DNA from: Arenimonas composti TR7-09 = DSM 18010
GTDB taxonomy: Bacteria; Pseudomonadota; Gammaproteobacteria; Xanthomonadales; Xanthomonadaceae
Length of the DNA stretch: 64,000 nt
Assembly (NCBI RefSeq): GCF_000426365.1
Contig: NZ_AUFF01000008.1
Location: forward strand, 30,229-94,228
Direction of reading: 5' to 3'
Shown here: positions 45,625-53,559 of the stretch, one piece after another
Numbering within the stretch: position 1 is the stretch's first letter
Layout of the letters: each line of letters starts with the position of its first letter
Notes under the pieces: model-generated
Databases searched by the model: none
What the model was told of the DNA's origin: nothing
The model's input: only the letters and a program-made list of their open reading frames with translations
Translations under genes and position numbers: made by a program

Positions 45625-47514
45625 ATGGCGCAGAACCAGTTCGACCTGCTGAGGCAGCGGCGCTTCCTGCCGTACTTCGCGACCCAGGCGCTCGGCGCCT
45701 TCAACGACAACGTCTATCGGCAGGCGATCATCGGCCTGCTGTTCTACCTGCACGCATCGGCGGCGGAGAAGACCCTCTACGCCAATCTGGCGCCGGCGCT
45801 GTTCATCCTGCCCTACTTCCTGTTCTCGGCGACCGCCGGGCAGATCGCCGAACGGCTCGACAAGGCGCGGCTGATCCGCATCACCACCGCGATGGAGATC
45901 GCCGTGATGTCGGTGGCGGCGGTCGGCTTCGTCACCGCCAGCCTGCCGGTGCTGCTGGTGGCGCTGTTCGGCACCGGCCTGCAGTCGACGCTGTTCGGGC
46001 CGGTGAAGTATTCGATCCTGCCCCACGTGCTGAAACCCGAGGAACTCACCGGCGGCAACGGCCTGGTCGAGATGGGCACCTCGATGTTCATCCTGCTCGG
46101 CATGATCGCCGGCGGCCTGCTGATCCAGGAGGGCTCGGCGCCGTCGGCGCTGTGGATGGCCGGCGGCGCGGTGATCGCGCTGGCGGTGCTGGGCAATGCG
46201 ATCAGCCGGCTGATCCCGCCGGTGCCGTCGACGGTGCCGGACCTGAAGATCAACTGGAATCCGATCCCGGAAACCCACAAGGTGCTGGCGCTGGCGCGGA
46301 AACAGCCGGCGGTGCGCAACGCCATCCTCGGCATCAGCTGGTTCTGGTTCGTCGGCACCGTGCTGACCGCGCAGTTGCCGGCCTGGGCCGAGCTGCACCT
46401 GGGCGGCTCGCAGACGCTCTACCTGTTCGCCTTCGTGCTGTTCTCGGTCGGCACCGGCACCGGTTCGCTGCTGTGCGAGAAGCTGTCGGGGCGCACCGTG
46501 GAGATCGGCCTGGTGCCGCTGGGCGCGCTCGGCATGACGGTGTTCTGCGCCGACCTCTACTTCGCGCGCCCGGGCCTCGCGCCGGTGAGCGGCCTCGACA
46601 TCGCCGGCTTCGTCGCCAGCGACGGCAGCTGGCGGCTGATGCTCGACCTGGTCGGCGTCGGCCTGTTCGCCGGCCTGTTCATCGTGCCGCTGTTCGCGCT
46701 GGTGCAGAGCCGCACGCCGAAGAACGAACTCAGCCGCGTCATCGCCGGCGTCAACATCCAGAACGCCGCCTTCATCGTCGGCGCCGCGATCATCGCGCTG
46801 GCGGTGCAAAAATACCTCGGCTGGAGCATTCCGCAGGTCTTCCTCGCGCTGGCGATCGCCAATGCGCTGGTGACGCTGTGGATCTTCTCGATCGTGCCCG
46901 AGTTCTTCATGCGCTTCCTGGCCTGGCTGTACATCCGCACGATGTACCGCCTGCGCGCCGAGGGCACCGAGGAGCACGTGCCCGACGACGGCCCGGCGCT
47001 GCTGGTCTGCAACCACGTCAGCTACATGGACGCCTTGCTGATCAGCGCGACGGTGCCGCGGCCGATCCGCTTCGTCATGTACTGGAAGATATTCAACACC
47101 CCGGGCTTCGGCTGGGTGTTCCGCGCCGCCAAGGCGATTCCGATCGCCAGTGCGAAGGAGAATCCCGAGCTGATGCAGCAGGCCTTCGAGGAGATCGATG
47201 CCGCGCTCGCCGACGGCCAGCTGGTCTGCATCTTCCCGGAGGGTGCGCTGACCCGCGACGGCGAGATCGCGCCCTTCAAGTCGGGACTCGAGAAGATCCT
47301 CGCGCGCCGGCCGGTGCCGGTGGTGCCGATGGCGCTGCGCGGCATGTGGGCGAGCATCTGGAGCCGGCGCCAGGCCCGTCTGCGCCACCTGCGCATCCCG
47401 CGCCGGCTGCGCGCGCGGGTGCAGGTGATCGCCGAAGCCCCGCTGCCGGGGGAAACCGCGACCGCGGCGCTGCTCGAGGCGCGGGTGCGGGCGCTGCGCG
47501 GCGACGCCGCCTGA
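45625..47514 (+). CDS. LplT-like MFS transporter fused to PlsC acyltransferase
   Basis: 629 aa. Residues 1-430 are a 12-helix MFS domain of the LplT lysophospholipid flippase type (FLPYFATQALGAFNDNVYRQ, FGPVKYSILPHVL). Residues 430-625 are a PlsC/LPLAT domain with HX4D in CNHVSYMDALL and FPEGALTRDGEIAPFKSG. It probably imports lysophospholipid and re-acylates it. Longer homologs carry a third acyl-ACP synthetase (AMP-binding) domain; it is absent here and the next gene is unrelated. A GGGGTCAGAGTAC repeat copy lies in its leader. Confidence 0.9.
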   Translation: MAQNQFDLLRQRRFLPYFATQALGAFNDNVYRQAIIGLLFYLHASAAEKTLYANLAPALFILPYFLFSATAGQIAERLDKARLIRITTAMEIAVMSVAAVGFVTASLPVLLVALFGTGLQSTLFGPVKYSILPHVLKPEELTGGNGLVEMGTSMFILLGMIAGGLLIQEGSAPSALWMAGGAVIALAVLGNAISRLIPPVPSTVPDLKINWNPIPETHKVLALARKQPAVRNAILGISWFWFVGTVLTAQLPAWAELHLGGSQTLYLFAFVLFSVGTGTGSLLCEKLSGRTVEIGLVPLGALGMTVFCADLYFARPGLAPVSGLDIAGFVASDGSWRLMLDLVGVGLFAGLFIVPLFALVQSRTPKNELSRVIAGVNIQNAAFIVGAAIIALAVQKYLGWSIPQVFLALAIANALVTLWIFSIVPEFFMRFLAWLYIRTMYRLRAEGTEEHVPDDGPALLVCNHVSYMDALLISATVPRPIRFVMYWKIFNTPGFGWVFRAAKAIPIASAKENPELMQQAFEEIDAALADGQLVCIFPEGALTRDGEIAPFKSGLEKILARRPVPVVPMALRGMWASIWSRRQARLRHLRIPRRLRARVQVIAEAPLPGETATAALLEARVRALRGDAA

Positions 47515-47599
47515 TTCCCGGGATCGGCCGCGGGTCGGCGCAGGCTTCCCATTGCCGTGGCGTCGGCTACGATGGCGCGACGTCACCAGGGGAAACGCG

Positions 47600-48004
47600 A
47601 TGTACTGCCCGAACTGCGGCCAAGACAACCTCGACTCCGCGGCGCATTGCGCCGCCTGCGGCATGGCGCTCGGCAATGCCGGCGCACCGCCGCCGCCGCC
47701 GGGCTACGGCGGTTCCCCGGCCTGGCCGAACCAGAACCAGGCGCAGGGCCCGAAGCCGGACAACTACCTGGTCTGGGCGATCATCGTGACGATCTGCTGC
47801 TGCCTGCCGGGCGGCATCGTGTCGATCGTCTACGCGGCCCAGGTCGACAGCAAGTACAACGCCGGCGACTACGCCGGCGCCAGGGACGCCTCCGACAAGG
47901 CGAAGCTGTGGGCGCTGATCTCCGCCGGCGTCGGCTTCGTGTTCTCGCTGATCTACGTCGGCCTGAACTTCGCCGCGATCGCGGGCCAGTCGGGCAACTT
48001 CTGA
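47600..48004 (+). CDS. Zinc-ribbon plus CD225/dispanin membrane protein (copy 1)
   Basis: 134 aa. The N-terminus is a double-CxxC zinc ribbon (MYCPNCGQDN, HCAACGMALG). A Pro/Gly-rich spacer follows, then a CD225 unit with two hydrophobic segments (VWAIIVTICCCLPGGIVSIV and WALISAGVGFVFSLIYVGLN). CD225 is the domain of IFITM proteins; bacterial roles are little known. The ATG has AGGGGA upstream; TACGAT near 47569 is a possible -10. It overlaps the DUF2752 gene by one base (TGATG). A paralogous pair follows directly. Confidence 0.85.
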   Translation: MYCPNCGQDNLDSAAHCAACGMALGNAGAPPPPPGYGGSPAWPNQNQAQGPKPDNYLVWAIIVTICCCLPGGIVSIVYAAQVDSKYNAGDYAGARDASDKAKLWALISAGVGFVFSLIYVGLNFAAIAGQSGNF

Positions 48005-48423
48005 TGCTGTCGCGGCCCGTCCGCCCGGGCCGGGCGGCGGGCCTCGCCGTCGCCGGCCTCGCCGGCGCCCTGCTGCTGCGCCAGCTGGATCCGAACACCC
48101 CGGGCGGCGTGCTGCCGCCCTGCCCGTTCTTCGTGATCACCGGCATCTACTGCCCCGGTTGCGGCACCACGCGGGCGCTGCACGCGCTCGCGCACTTCGA
48201 CGTCGCCGCCGCGCTGGCGATGAACCCGCTGCTCGTGCTGTGCATGCCGCTGCTCGTGTGGCTGCTGGCGGACATGGCCGGCTGGCGCCCGGCGGCGCTC
48301 GTGACGCTGCGCACCCGCGTCGTCGACGCGCGGCCGTGGGCGGTGGTCGTGATCGCGTACGCGGTGATGCGCAACCTGCCGTGGGCGCCGTTCACGTGGC
48401 TCGCGCCCGGTGGCGTCGGTTAG
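48004..48423 (+). CDS. DUF2752 membrane protein (copy 1)
   Basis: 139 aa, two to three membrane helices. The family signature CPGCGTTRALHALAHFD is present, preceded by CPFFVITGIY and followed by AALAMNPLLVL. DUF2752 proteins are small membrane proteins of unknown function whose Cys pair may bind metal. The start overlaps the stop of the CD225 gene by one base, so the two are translationally coupled and probably act together. Confidence 0.85.
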   Translation: MLSRPVRPGRAAGLAVAGLAGALLLRQLDPNTPGGVLPPCPFFVITGIYCPGCGTTRALHALAHFDVAAALAMNPLLVLCMPLLVWLLADMAGWRPAALVTLRTRVVDARPWAVVVIAYAVMRNLPWAPFTWLAPGGVG

Positions 48424-48453
48424 CATTCGGAGCACACCAACGGGGAACACGCC

Positions 48454-48954
48454 ATGTACTGTCCGAACTGCGGTCACGACAATCCCGACACCAGCCCGCA
48501 CTGCGCTGCCTGCGGCACCGCGCTGAGCGCTGCGGCGCCGTCGTCACCGCCGCCGCCGCCGGCCTATGGCGCTCCGCAGGACTTCGGCCAGCCGGCCTAC
48601 GGCAACGCCGCCCCGACCGGTACCCGGCCGCCGAACCACCTGGTCTGGGCGATCGTCTCCACCGCGATCGCGACGATCGCCAGCATGATGGCCTGCTGCT
48701 GCCTGCCGCTGGGTCTCGCGACCGGCATCCCGGCGATCATCTTCGCGAACAAGGTCGACAAGCTGTTCGCCGTCGGCGACGAAGCCGGTGCGCTCGACGC
48801 CTCGGGCAAGGCCAAGCTGTGGAGCATCCTCACGACGGTGCTCGGCGCGATCTTCCTGTTGCTCGTCATCCTGTCCTTCGCGCTCCAGGCGATGGGCGTG
48901 CTCGACCAGGACTACCTCGAGCAGCTGCGCCGCGACCTCGAAGCCAACCGCTGA
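48454..48954 (+). CDS. Zinc-ribbon plus CD225/dispanin membrane protein (copy 2)
   Basis: 166 aa paralog of the gene at 47600 with the same N-terminal ribbon (MYCPNCGHDN, HCAACGTALS), a longer Pro/Gly/Tyr-rich spacer (about 30-52) and a CD225 unit (NHLVWAIVSTAIATIASMMA, CCCLPLGLATGIPAIIFANK). A short helical tail (DYLEQLRRDLEANR) is extra. It starts 30 bp after the first DUF2752 gene; TAGCAT at 48421-48426 could give it its own promoter. GGGGA precedes the ATG. Confidence 0.85.
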   Translation: MYCPNCGHDNPDTSPHCAACGTALSAAAPSSPPPPPAYGAPQDFGQPAYGNAAPTGTRPPNHLVWAIVSTAIATIASMMACCCLPLGLATGIPAIIFANKVDKLFAVGDEAGALDASGKAKLWSILTTVLGAIFLLLVILSFALQAMGVLDQDYLEQLRRDLEANR

Positions 48955-48957
48955 GCG

Positions 48958-49365
48958 ATGGCCGCTGCACGCCGGATGCTGTGGATGGCCCCTGCCGGCG
49001 GCTTCGTCGCCGCCGGCGTCTGGGCGCTGCGCACCTGGGACCCGAACCTGCCCGGGAACCCCTTCCTGGGCTGTGTCTTCTACGCCGCGACCGGGCTGCA
49101 CTGCCCCGGCTGCGGCGCCACCCGCGCGCTGCATGCGCTGGTGCATTTCGACCTCGCCGGCGCGCTGGCGATGAATGCGCTGCTGATCCTCGGCGGCCCG
49201 CTCGGTCTGCTGCTGGTGCTGCGCGCGCTGCAGCAGCTGCCGGCATCGTTCGAGCCCTGGCTGCGGCCGCTGGCGCGGCCGTGGCTGTGGGTCGGCCTCG
49301 TGGCCGGCTTCGGCGTGCTGCGGAACCTGCCGTGGGCACCGTTTTCCTGGCTGGCGCCGGGCTGA
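48958..49365 (+). CDS. DUF2752 membrane protein (copy 2)
   Basis: 135 aa paralog of the gene at 48004. CPGCGATRALHALVHFDLAG and ALAMNALLIL match copy 1, as does the ending RNLPWAPFSWLAPG (copy 1: RNLPWAPFTWLAPG). It begins 3 bp after the second CD225 gene. The gene order ribbon-CD225 then DUF2752 occurs twice in tandem, so the unit, not the single gene, was duplicated. Function unknown. Confidence 0.85.
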   Translation: MAAARRMLWMAPAGGFVAAGVWALRTWDPNLPGNPFLGCVFYAATGLHCPGCGATRALHALVHFDLAGALAMNALLILGGPLGLLLVLRALQQLPASFEPWLRPLARPWLWVGLVAGFGVLRNLPWAPFSWLAPG

Positions 49366-49438
49366 GCCGGCACACGCTCACGCCCGCTGCATCCACCGGC
49401 TGCTGCACTGGGGTTTCCGCCGAGGAGGGCCGCATCGC

Positions 49439-49918
49439 ATGGTCCAGGCCACGCCGCCGTCCAGCACCGTCACCTTCACGTCCGAAAGCGGCGACCATCT
49501 GACGATCCGCGTCAGCGGCTGGCTGTATCCCGATCTCGACACCGCCCGCGAGGCGAACGCGCTCACCGGCGAGATCAGCCTGCGTGCCGGTGCCTTCCGC
49601 GGCCGCTTCCACGCCCACCTGCGCACCTGGGACTTCGCCGAACTGCGCGATCAGCTGCGGCGCCTGCTGCGCACGCCGCGCAGCGAGGCGGTGTTCCAGA
49701 CCCATCAGCAGGCGATCGAACTGGTGATGCGCGGCGACGGCCGCGGCGCCTTCACGATCGCCGGCAAGGCCACCGACGACATCGCCTGGGGCAACCGCCT
49801 GCTGTTCGAGTTCTTCATCGACACCGCGCGGCTGGAGAGGACACTCGCCGAACTCGATGCGGTGATGCGCCGGTACCCGGCGCGGCTGGAGCCGGCGGTC
49901 CCGGTGAGGACCCACTGA
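49439..49918 (+). CDS. Unknown cytoplasmic protein, weakly WapI-immunity-like
   Basis: 159 aa, soluble, no signal or membrane segment. The first half is beta-rich (TFTSESGDHLTIRVSGWLYP), then REANALTGEISLRAGAFRGR and FHAHLRTWDFAELRDQLRRL. This strand-strand-helix order recalls WapI-type immunity proteins, but the resemblance is by eye and weak; no toxin gene is nearby. GAGGAGGG lies upstream of the ATG. It follows the CD225-DUF2752 block by 73 bp in the same direction and may be part of that operon. Confidence 0.6.
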   Translation: MVQATPPSSTVTFTSESGDHLTIRVSGWLYPDLDTAREANALTGEISLRAGAFRGRFHAHLRTWDFAELRDQLRRLLRTPRSEAVFQTHQQAIELVMRGDGRGAFTIAGKATDDIAWGNRLLFEFFIDTARLERTLAELDAVMRRYPARLEPAVPVRTH

Positions 49919-49938
49919 CCCGCCCTCCCCTTCCCCCT

Positions 49939-50043
49939 GTAGGAGCGGCTTCAGCCGCGATCTTCTACTTCCTCGCGCGAAGCGCGGGTTTTCCTGAGAA
50001 CGTGGGGAGTCGTGAACGGCATCGCGGCTGAAGCCGCTCCTAC
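49939..50043. repeat. Inverted REP pair between convergent genes
   Basis: Two REPs in opposite orientation (49939-49962 and 50020-50043; the right copy has C in place of the first G) with a 57-bp spacer that itself contains a GCGCGAAGCGCG stem followed by GGTTTTCC. It lies between the convergent ends of the unknown gene and ampE and may help terminate transcription. Confidence 0.9.
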
Positions 50044-50069
50044 AACAGAAGTTGGGGCGGTGCGAGGCG

Positions 50070-50945
50070 TCAGGCGCCGGCGAGCACCAGCAGCGCCAGC
50101 ACGCCCAGCCAGAGCAGCAGCACCCGCCACGCCAGGCTCATCGCATCGCGCAGCTCCAGCAGGCCCGGCGCCTGCGCGGGGTCGTCGCCGACCCAGGCGT
50201 CTTCCGCGGCGAGTTCGCTGGCGACACTGGCGCGTGCGGCGGCACCGAGGAAGCCCACGTCGAGGCGGGCGCCGCCGGCATGCCATTCCCGCCAGGCGCC
50301 GAGCACGCGGTCGAAGTCGGCGGCGAGGGCCAGCGCGAAAGTCATCAGCTGCGCCACCGGCCAGTTCAGCACCGCGAGCGTGGTGTGGGCGATGCCGCGC
50401 TGGTCCGCGGGCAGACGCCGCTGCGCCTCGCCCTGCGCGCAGAGTGCGACGAGGCGATAGCCGAGCGCGCCCACCGCGCCGGCGACGAGGAACCAGAACA
50501 GCACGCCGAACCAGCGCCACAGCGCGCAGCGGAAGACCGCCTCGACCAGCGCCGGGCCCTCGACCACCGGCTCGCCGCCTTCCGGGAACAGCGCCGCGGC
50601 GGCCGCGCGCCGCGCATCGGGATCGCGCGCCTCGACCACCGCCTCGACATCGCGGTTCAGGTCGCGCGGACCCCAGGTGTAGAGCAGCACCAGCAGCGCG
50701 AACACGAAGGCCGGCAGCCCGAACCAGTGCGCATCGAGCAGGAACTGCAGCGCGCCGACGAACAGCAGCGGCAAGCCGACCGCGATCAGCAGGCCGACGT
50801 GGTTCGGCCAGCCATGGCCGGTCTGCCGGCCCAGCCAGTTGAGCCAGCCGACGAACCAGTCGTAGCGCCGCAGCGACGGCAACGCCGTCGGGAACACATG
50901 CCCCAGCAGCAGGGCGACGACGACGGCGATCAGGGCGGCGGACAT
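50070..50945 (-). CDS. ampE: AmpE-family inner-membrane protein
   Basis: 291 aa. Four or so hydrophobic segments (8-24, 50-72, 76-92, 140-160, 270-290) frame a cytoplasmic region, in the pattern of AmpE/CobD-like proteins. LLLGHVFPTALPSLRRYDWF, GLPAFVFALLVLLYTWGPRD and VAVLNW-type segments (TTLAVLNWPVAQLMTFAL) are shared with AmpE. AmpE accompanies AmpD in beta-lactamase signalling in enterics, but ampD is not adjacent here. TATGAT overlaps the nudC stop and ends 6 nt before the ATG, so a leaderless mRNA is likely besides read-through from nudC. Confidence 0.8.
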   Translation of the reverse strand: MSAALIAVVVALLLGHVFPTALPSLRRYDWFVGWLNWLGRQTGHGWPNHVGLLIAVGLPLLFVGALQFLLDAHWFGLPAFVFALLVLLYTWGPRDLNRDVEAVVEARDPDARRAAAAALFPEGGEPVVEGPALVEAVFRCALWRWFGVLFWFLVAGAVGALGYRLVALCAQGEAQRRLPADQRGIAHTTLAVLNWPVAQLMTFALALAADFDRVLGAWREWHAGGARLDVGFLGAAARASVASELAAEDAWVGDDPAQAPGLLELRDAMSLAWRVLLLWLGVLALLVLAGA

Positions 50946-50951
50946 GCCCGG

Positions 50952-50957
50952 ATCATA
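50952..50957 (-). promoter_or_regulatory. -10 element TATGAT, leaderless start of ampE
   Basis: On the minus strand TATGAT (50957-50952) ends 6 nt before the ampE ATG at 50945. It overlaps the nudC stop codon (50955-50953). No Shine-Dalgarno lies between. Confidence 0.55.
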
Positions 50958-51831
50958 CCCGCGCCCTCCATTCCTCGATCAGCTGGCGGGCGATCGAGAT
51001 CCGCGGCGACAGCTTCAGCTCGCCGGCGGCGACCGCGGCGTCGAGTTCGGCGCGTGAGAACCAGCGCGCGGCCTCGAGCTCGTCGGTGACACGCGGCTCG
51101 ACCGGCAGCCCGGTGGCGTGGAAACCGATCATCAGCGAGGTCGGGAACGGCCACGGCTGGGACGCGGCGTAACGGGTTTCGAGCACCGGCACGCCGGCTT
51201 CCTCCATGACCTCGCGCGCCACCGCCTGCTCGAGCGACTCGCCCGGCTCGACGAAACCGGCGAGCACCGACCAGCGCTTCTCCGGCCAGCCGACGCCGCG
51301 GCCGAGCAGGATGCGCCGGCCGTCGTCGACCGCGACGATCACCGCGGCATCGGTACGCGGATGGTGCTCGAGGCCGCAGCCGGCGCAGCGCAGCAGCCAG
51401 CCGGCGCGTTCGCCCGCCAGCGCATGGCCGCAGCCGCCGCAGAAGCGGTTGCGCGCGTGCCAGTGCAGCAGTGCGCGCGCCTGCGCGTAGACCGCCGCCA
51501 GCGGCGCCGGCCAGCTCGCCGCCGCGGCGCGCAGGTCGATGCGGCCCGGCAGCGGCTCGGCGAGGTGCTCGTGCGCACGCGCGAACCAGGCCTGGCGGTC
51601 GTCGAGGCCGAGGAAGACCGCGTCCGCCGGCAGGCTCGCCGCCAGCGATGCACCGACCGGGATCGCCGGTGCCTCGGGCGCGCCGGTGAAGCGCGCCTGG
51701 CCTTCGCCGTCGACCACCAGCACGCGGGCCTGCGGCCAGCGTGCGGCGAGTTCGCCGGGGTTTTCGCGCAGCAGTTCGGCGCGGTCCAGGCCCGGACCGC
51801 GGAAGGCGAAACCGGGACCGGGGGCGCTCAC
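50953..51831 (-). CDS. nudC: NAD(+) diphosphatase / NADH pyrophosphatase NudC
   Basis: 292 aa. An N-terminal NUDIX-like domain, a four-Cys zinc ribbon (FCGGCGHALAG, LRCAGCGLEHHPR) and a Nudix domain with GFVEPGESLEQAVAREVMEE. The NADH-specific SQPWPFPTSLMIGF motif follows. NudC hydrolyses NAD(H) and removes NAD caps from RNA. The start is GTG at 51831, 7 nt after the erpA stop. It lies in a same-strand run DUF6776-bactofilin-erpA-nudC-ampE. Confidence 0.94.
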   Translation of the reverse strand: MSAPGPGFAFRGPGLDRAELLRENPGELAARWPQARVLVVDGEGQARFTGAPEAPAIPVGASLAASLPADAVFLGLDDRQAWFARAHEHLAEPLPGRIDLRAAAASWPAPLAAVYAQARALLHWHARNRFCGGCGHALAGERAGWLLRCAGCGLEHHPRTDAAVIVAVDDGRRILLGRGVGWPEKRWSVLAGFVEPGESLEQAVAREVMEEAGVPVLETRYAASQPWPFPTSLMIGFHATGLPVEPRVTDELEAARWFSRAELDAAVAAGELKLSPRISIARQLIEEWRARV

Positions 51832-51838
51832 GCGCGGC

Positions 51839-52201
51839 TCAGGCGGAGAAGCTGGAACCGCAGCCGCAGGTGGTCTTCGCGTTCGGATTGCGGATCACGA
51901 ACTGCGCGCCCTGCAGGCTCTCGCGGTAGTCGACTTCGGCACCCATCAGGTATTGCAGGCTCAGCGGATCGACCAGCAGGGTGACGCCGTCGCGGGTCAT
52001 CGCCAGGTCGTCCTCGGCCTGCTGCTCGTCGAATTCGAAGCCGTACTGGAAGCCGGAGCAGCCGCCGCCGGTGATGTACACACGCAGCTTCAGCGCCGGA
52101 TTGCCTTCCTCGGCGATCAGCGCCGCCACCTTGGCGGCGGCGGCGGCGGTGAACTCGAGCGGGGCGTCGAGCTGCTGGTAACTGGCGGTTTCGCTGGACA
52201 T
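51839..52201 (-). CDS. erpA: Iron-sulfur cluster insertion protein ErpA
   Basis: 120 aa A-type Fe-S carrier. The three ligand cysteines are at C48 (GGGCSGF), C112 and C114 (TCGCGSSF). [20 protein letters not shown] and [18 protein letters not shown] are ErpA/IscA motifs. The ATG at 52201 gives [18 protein letters not shown], close to usual ErpA length. It delivers Fe-S clusters to apo-proteins. It lies 32 bp after the bactofilin gene. Confidence 0.93.
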   Translation of the reverse strand: MSSETASYQQLDAPLEFTAAAAAKVAALIAEEGNPALKLRVYITGGGCSGFQYGFEFDEQQAEDDLAMTRDGVTLLVDPLSLQYLMGAEVDYRESLQGAQFVIRNPNAKTTCGCGSSFSA

Positions 52202-52233
52202 GGCTGAAGCAATGGGGTCGCCGGCGGCGCCGA

Positions 52234-52710
52234 TCAAGCGCTCTGCGCCTCGGCGCGGGCCTTGCCGCGGGCCGGCAGCGGCACCGCCTTGCCCTCGCCG
52301 GCCGCCGCCTCGGTGCGGGCGGATTCGTCGGTGAGCTGCGCCAGCGGCGCGTCGGCGTGGATCAGCCGGCCGGTGATCATCGCCCCGGCGGCCATCTCGA
52401 CGACCTTGTAATGCAGGTTGCCGGTGACCCGCGCATGCGCGGTCAGCTCGACGCGCTCGGTGGCGTGCACGTCGCCGACGACGCGGCCGCTGATGATCAC
52501 CACCGGCGCGCGCACCTCGCCCTCGACCAGGCCCTTCTCGGCGATCGTCAGCACCGCCGCGGCGCCGTCCTCGGCGATCACCTTGCCGTGGATCGTGCCC
52601 TCGACGTAGAGACCGCCGCTGAAGCTGATGTCGCCGCGGATCTGCGCGTGCGGACCGACCAGGGTTTCGACGGCATGGCCGCCGCGGGGGGATTTGTTGC
52701 CTCCGAACAT
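52234..52710 (-). CDS. Bactofilin cytoskeletal protein
   Basis: 158 aa. A short N-terminal tail ([11 protein letters not shown]), a central bactofilin (DUF583) beta-helix (about 17-120: [51 protein letters not shown]) and a disordered C-tail rich in Ala/Glu. Bactofilins polymerise without nucleotides and scaffold cell-wall or polar proteins. GAGGAG 8 nt before the ATG lies inside the end of the upstream gene, and only one base separates that stop from this start, so translation is coupled. Confidence 0.93.
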   Translation of the reverse strand: MFGGNKSPRGGHAVETLVGPHAQIRGDISFSGGLYVEGTIHGKVIAEDGAAAVLTIAEKGLVEGEVRAPVVIISGRVVGDVHATERVELTAHARVTGNLHYKVVEMAAGAMITGRLIHADAPLAQLTDESARTEAAAGEGKAVPLPARGKARAEAQSA

Positions 52711-52711
52711 C

Positions 52712-53440
52712 TCAGTCTCCTCGGGGGGTCGGGGCCTGCCACGGGAACGTCTGTTCCACGGTACCGCCATCGGCCCGCAACTGTACGCGGACGCGCTGGG
52801 GCGTGAAGCCGGAGGGCAGCATCACGCTGCCTTCGAGCTGCTGGAAATAGCGGAACGAGAACGGCTGCCCGGGGGCGTTCGGCTGCTGCAGCAGTTCGCC
52901 CCAGGCCAGGGTCTGCAGCTTGCCGTCACGCACGCCCTCGACCGACACCCGCGCCTCGCCCTTGCTGATCGCGCCGCGGTTGAGGTTCTGGGTCAGGGTC
53001 AGGGTGTAGCGCCAGGCGCCGCCGGCCTCGGGCGCGAAAACCGCCTCGTGCACGGTCAGACCGCGGCGCTGGCCGGTGGCGCCGACCAGCCGCTCGTAGA
53101 AGGCGACGTCGGCGCGCAGGCCGGACACCTCTTCCTCGCGCTCGGCGAGGCTGGCCTGCAGCTCGGCATTGGCGGCGCGGCTGATCTGGTCGCTGCGGCG
53201 CAGGGTGGCGATGTTCTGCCGCAGCTGGGCCACCAGCGCCTCGGCATTCTTCGCCCGGCGCGCGGCGAGCGCGAGGTCGGCCTCGACCTTGTCCAGCCCC
53301 GGCGCGGCGACCCGGGTCGCCCAGGCCCAGGTCGCGACCAGCGAACCCACCCACAGCAGCAGCACGACCGCCAGCAGCACCCGCGCATACGGGCGGTGCG
53401 GAACGATCACGAAACGCGGCTCGGGATTCGGCGTGCTCAT
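52712..53440 (-). CDS. DUF6776-like membrane-anchored coiled-coil protein
   Basis: 242 aa. One N-terminal membrane helix (about 19-42), a coiled coil of about 70 residues (DKVEADLALAARRAKNAEAL, AANAELQASLAEREEEVSGL) and a C-terminal beta domain (WRYTLTLTQNLNRGAISKGE, SFRYFQQLEGSVMLPSGFTP). It matches the DUF6776 type as I recall it. Its stop is one base before the bactofilin ATG, so the two may build one envelope-linked scaffold. The TGA-g-ATG junction supports coupling. Confidence 0.75.
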   Translation of the reverse strand: MSTPNPEPRFVIVPHRPYARVLLAVVLLLWVGSLVATWAWATRVAAPGLDKVEADLALAARRAKNAEALVAQLRQNIATLRRSDQISRAANAELQASLAEREEEVSGLRADVAFYERLVGATGQRRGLTVHEAVFAPEAGGAWRYTLTLTQNLNRGAISKGEARVSVEGVRDGKLQTLAWGELLQQPNAPGQPFSFRYFQQLEGSVMLPSGFTPQRVRVQLRADGGTVEQTFPWQAPTPRGD

Positions 53441-53522
53441 CGGCGGGAAGCGGGGAGGGCTCGCGAAGGGAAGGGCCGAACTAGGCCGGATCGCGGCGCC
53501 CAGCGTCAAGGCGGGCGGCCAC

Positions 53523-53543
53523 TATACTGTGACCGTCGTCACT
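53523..53543 (+). promoter_or_regulatory. DUF4126 promoter -10 overlapped by CRP/Clp-type site
   Basis: TATACT (53523-53528) is a good -10. It is followed at once by TGTGA-N6-TCACT (53528-53543), nine of ten bases of the CRP consensus TGTGA-N6-TCACA, which the Xanthomonas CRP-like protein Clp also recognises. The site covers the expected start point, so binding should repress. It lies in the divergent gap between the DUF6776 and DUF4126 genes. Confidence 0.55.
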
Positions 53544-53559
53544 GTCCGGAGAAGCCGCG

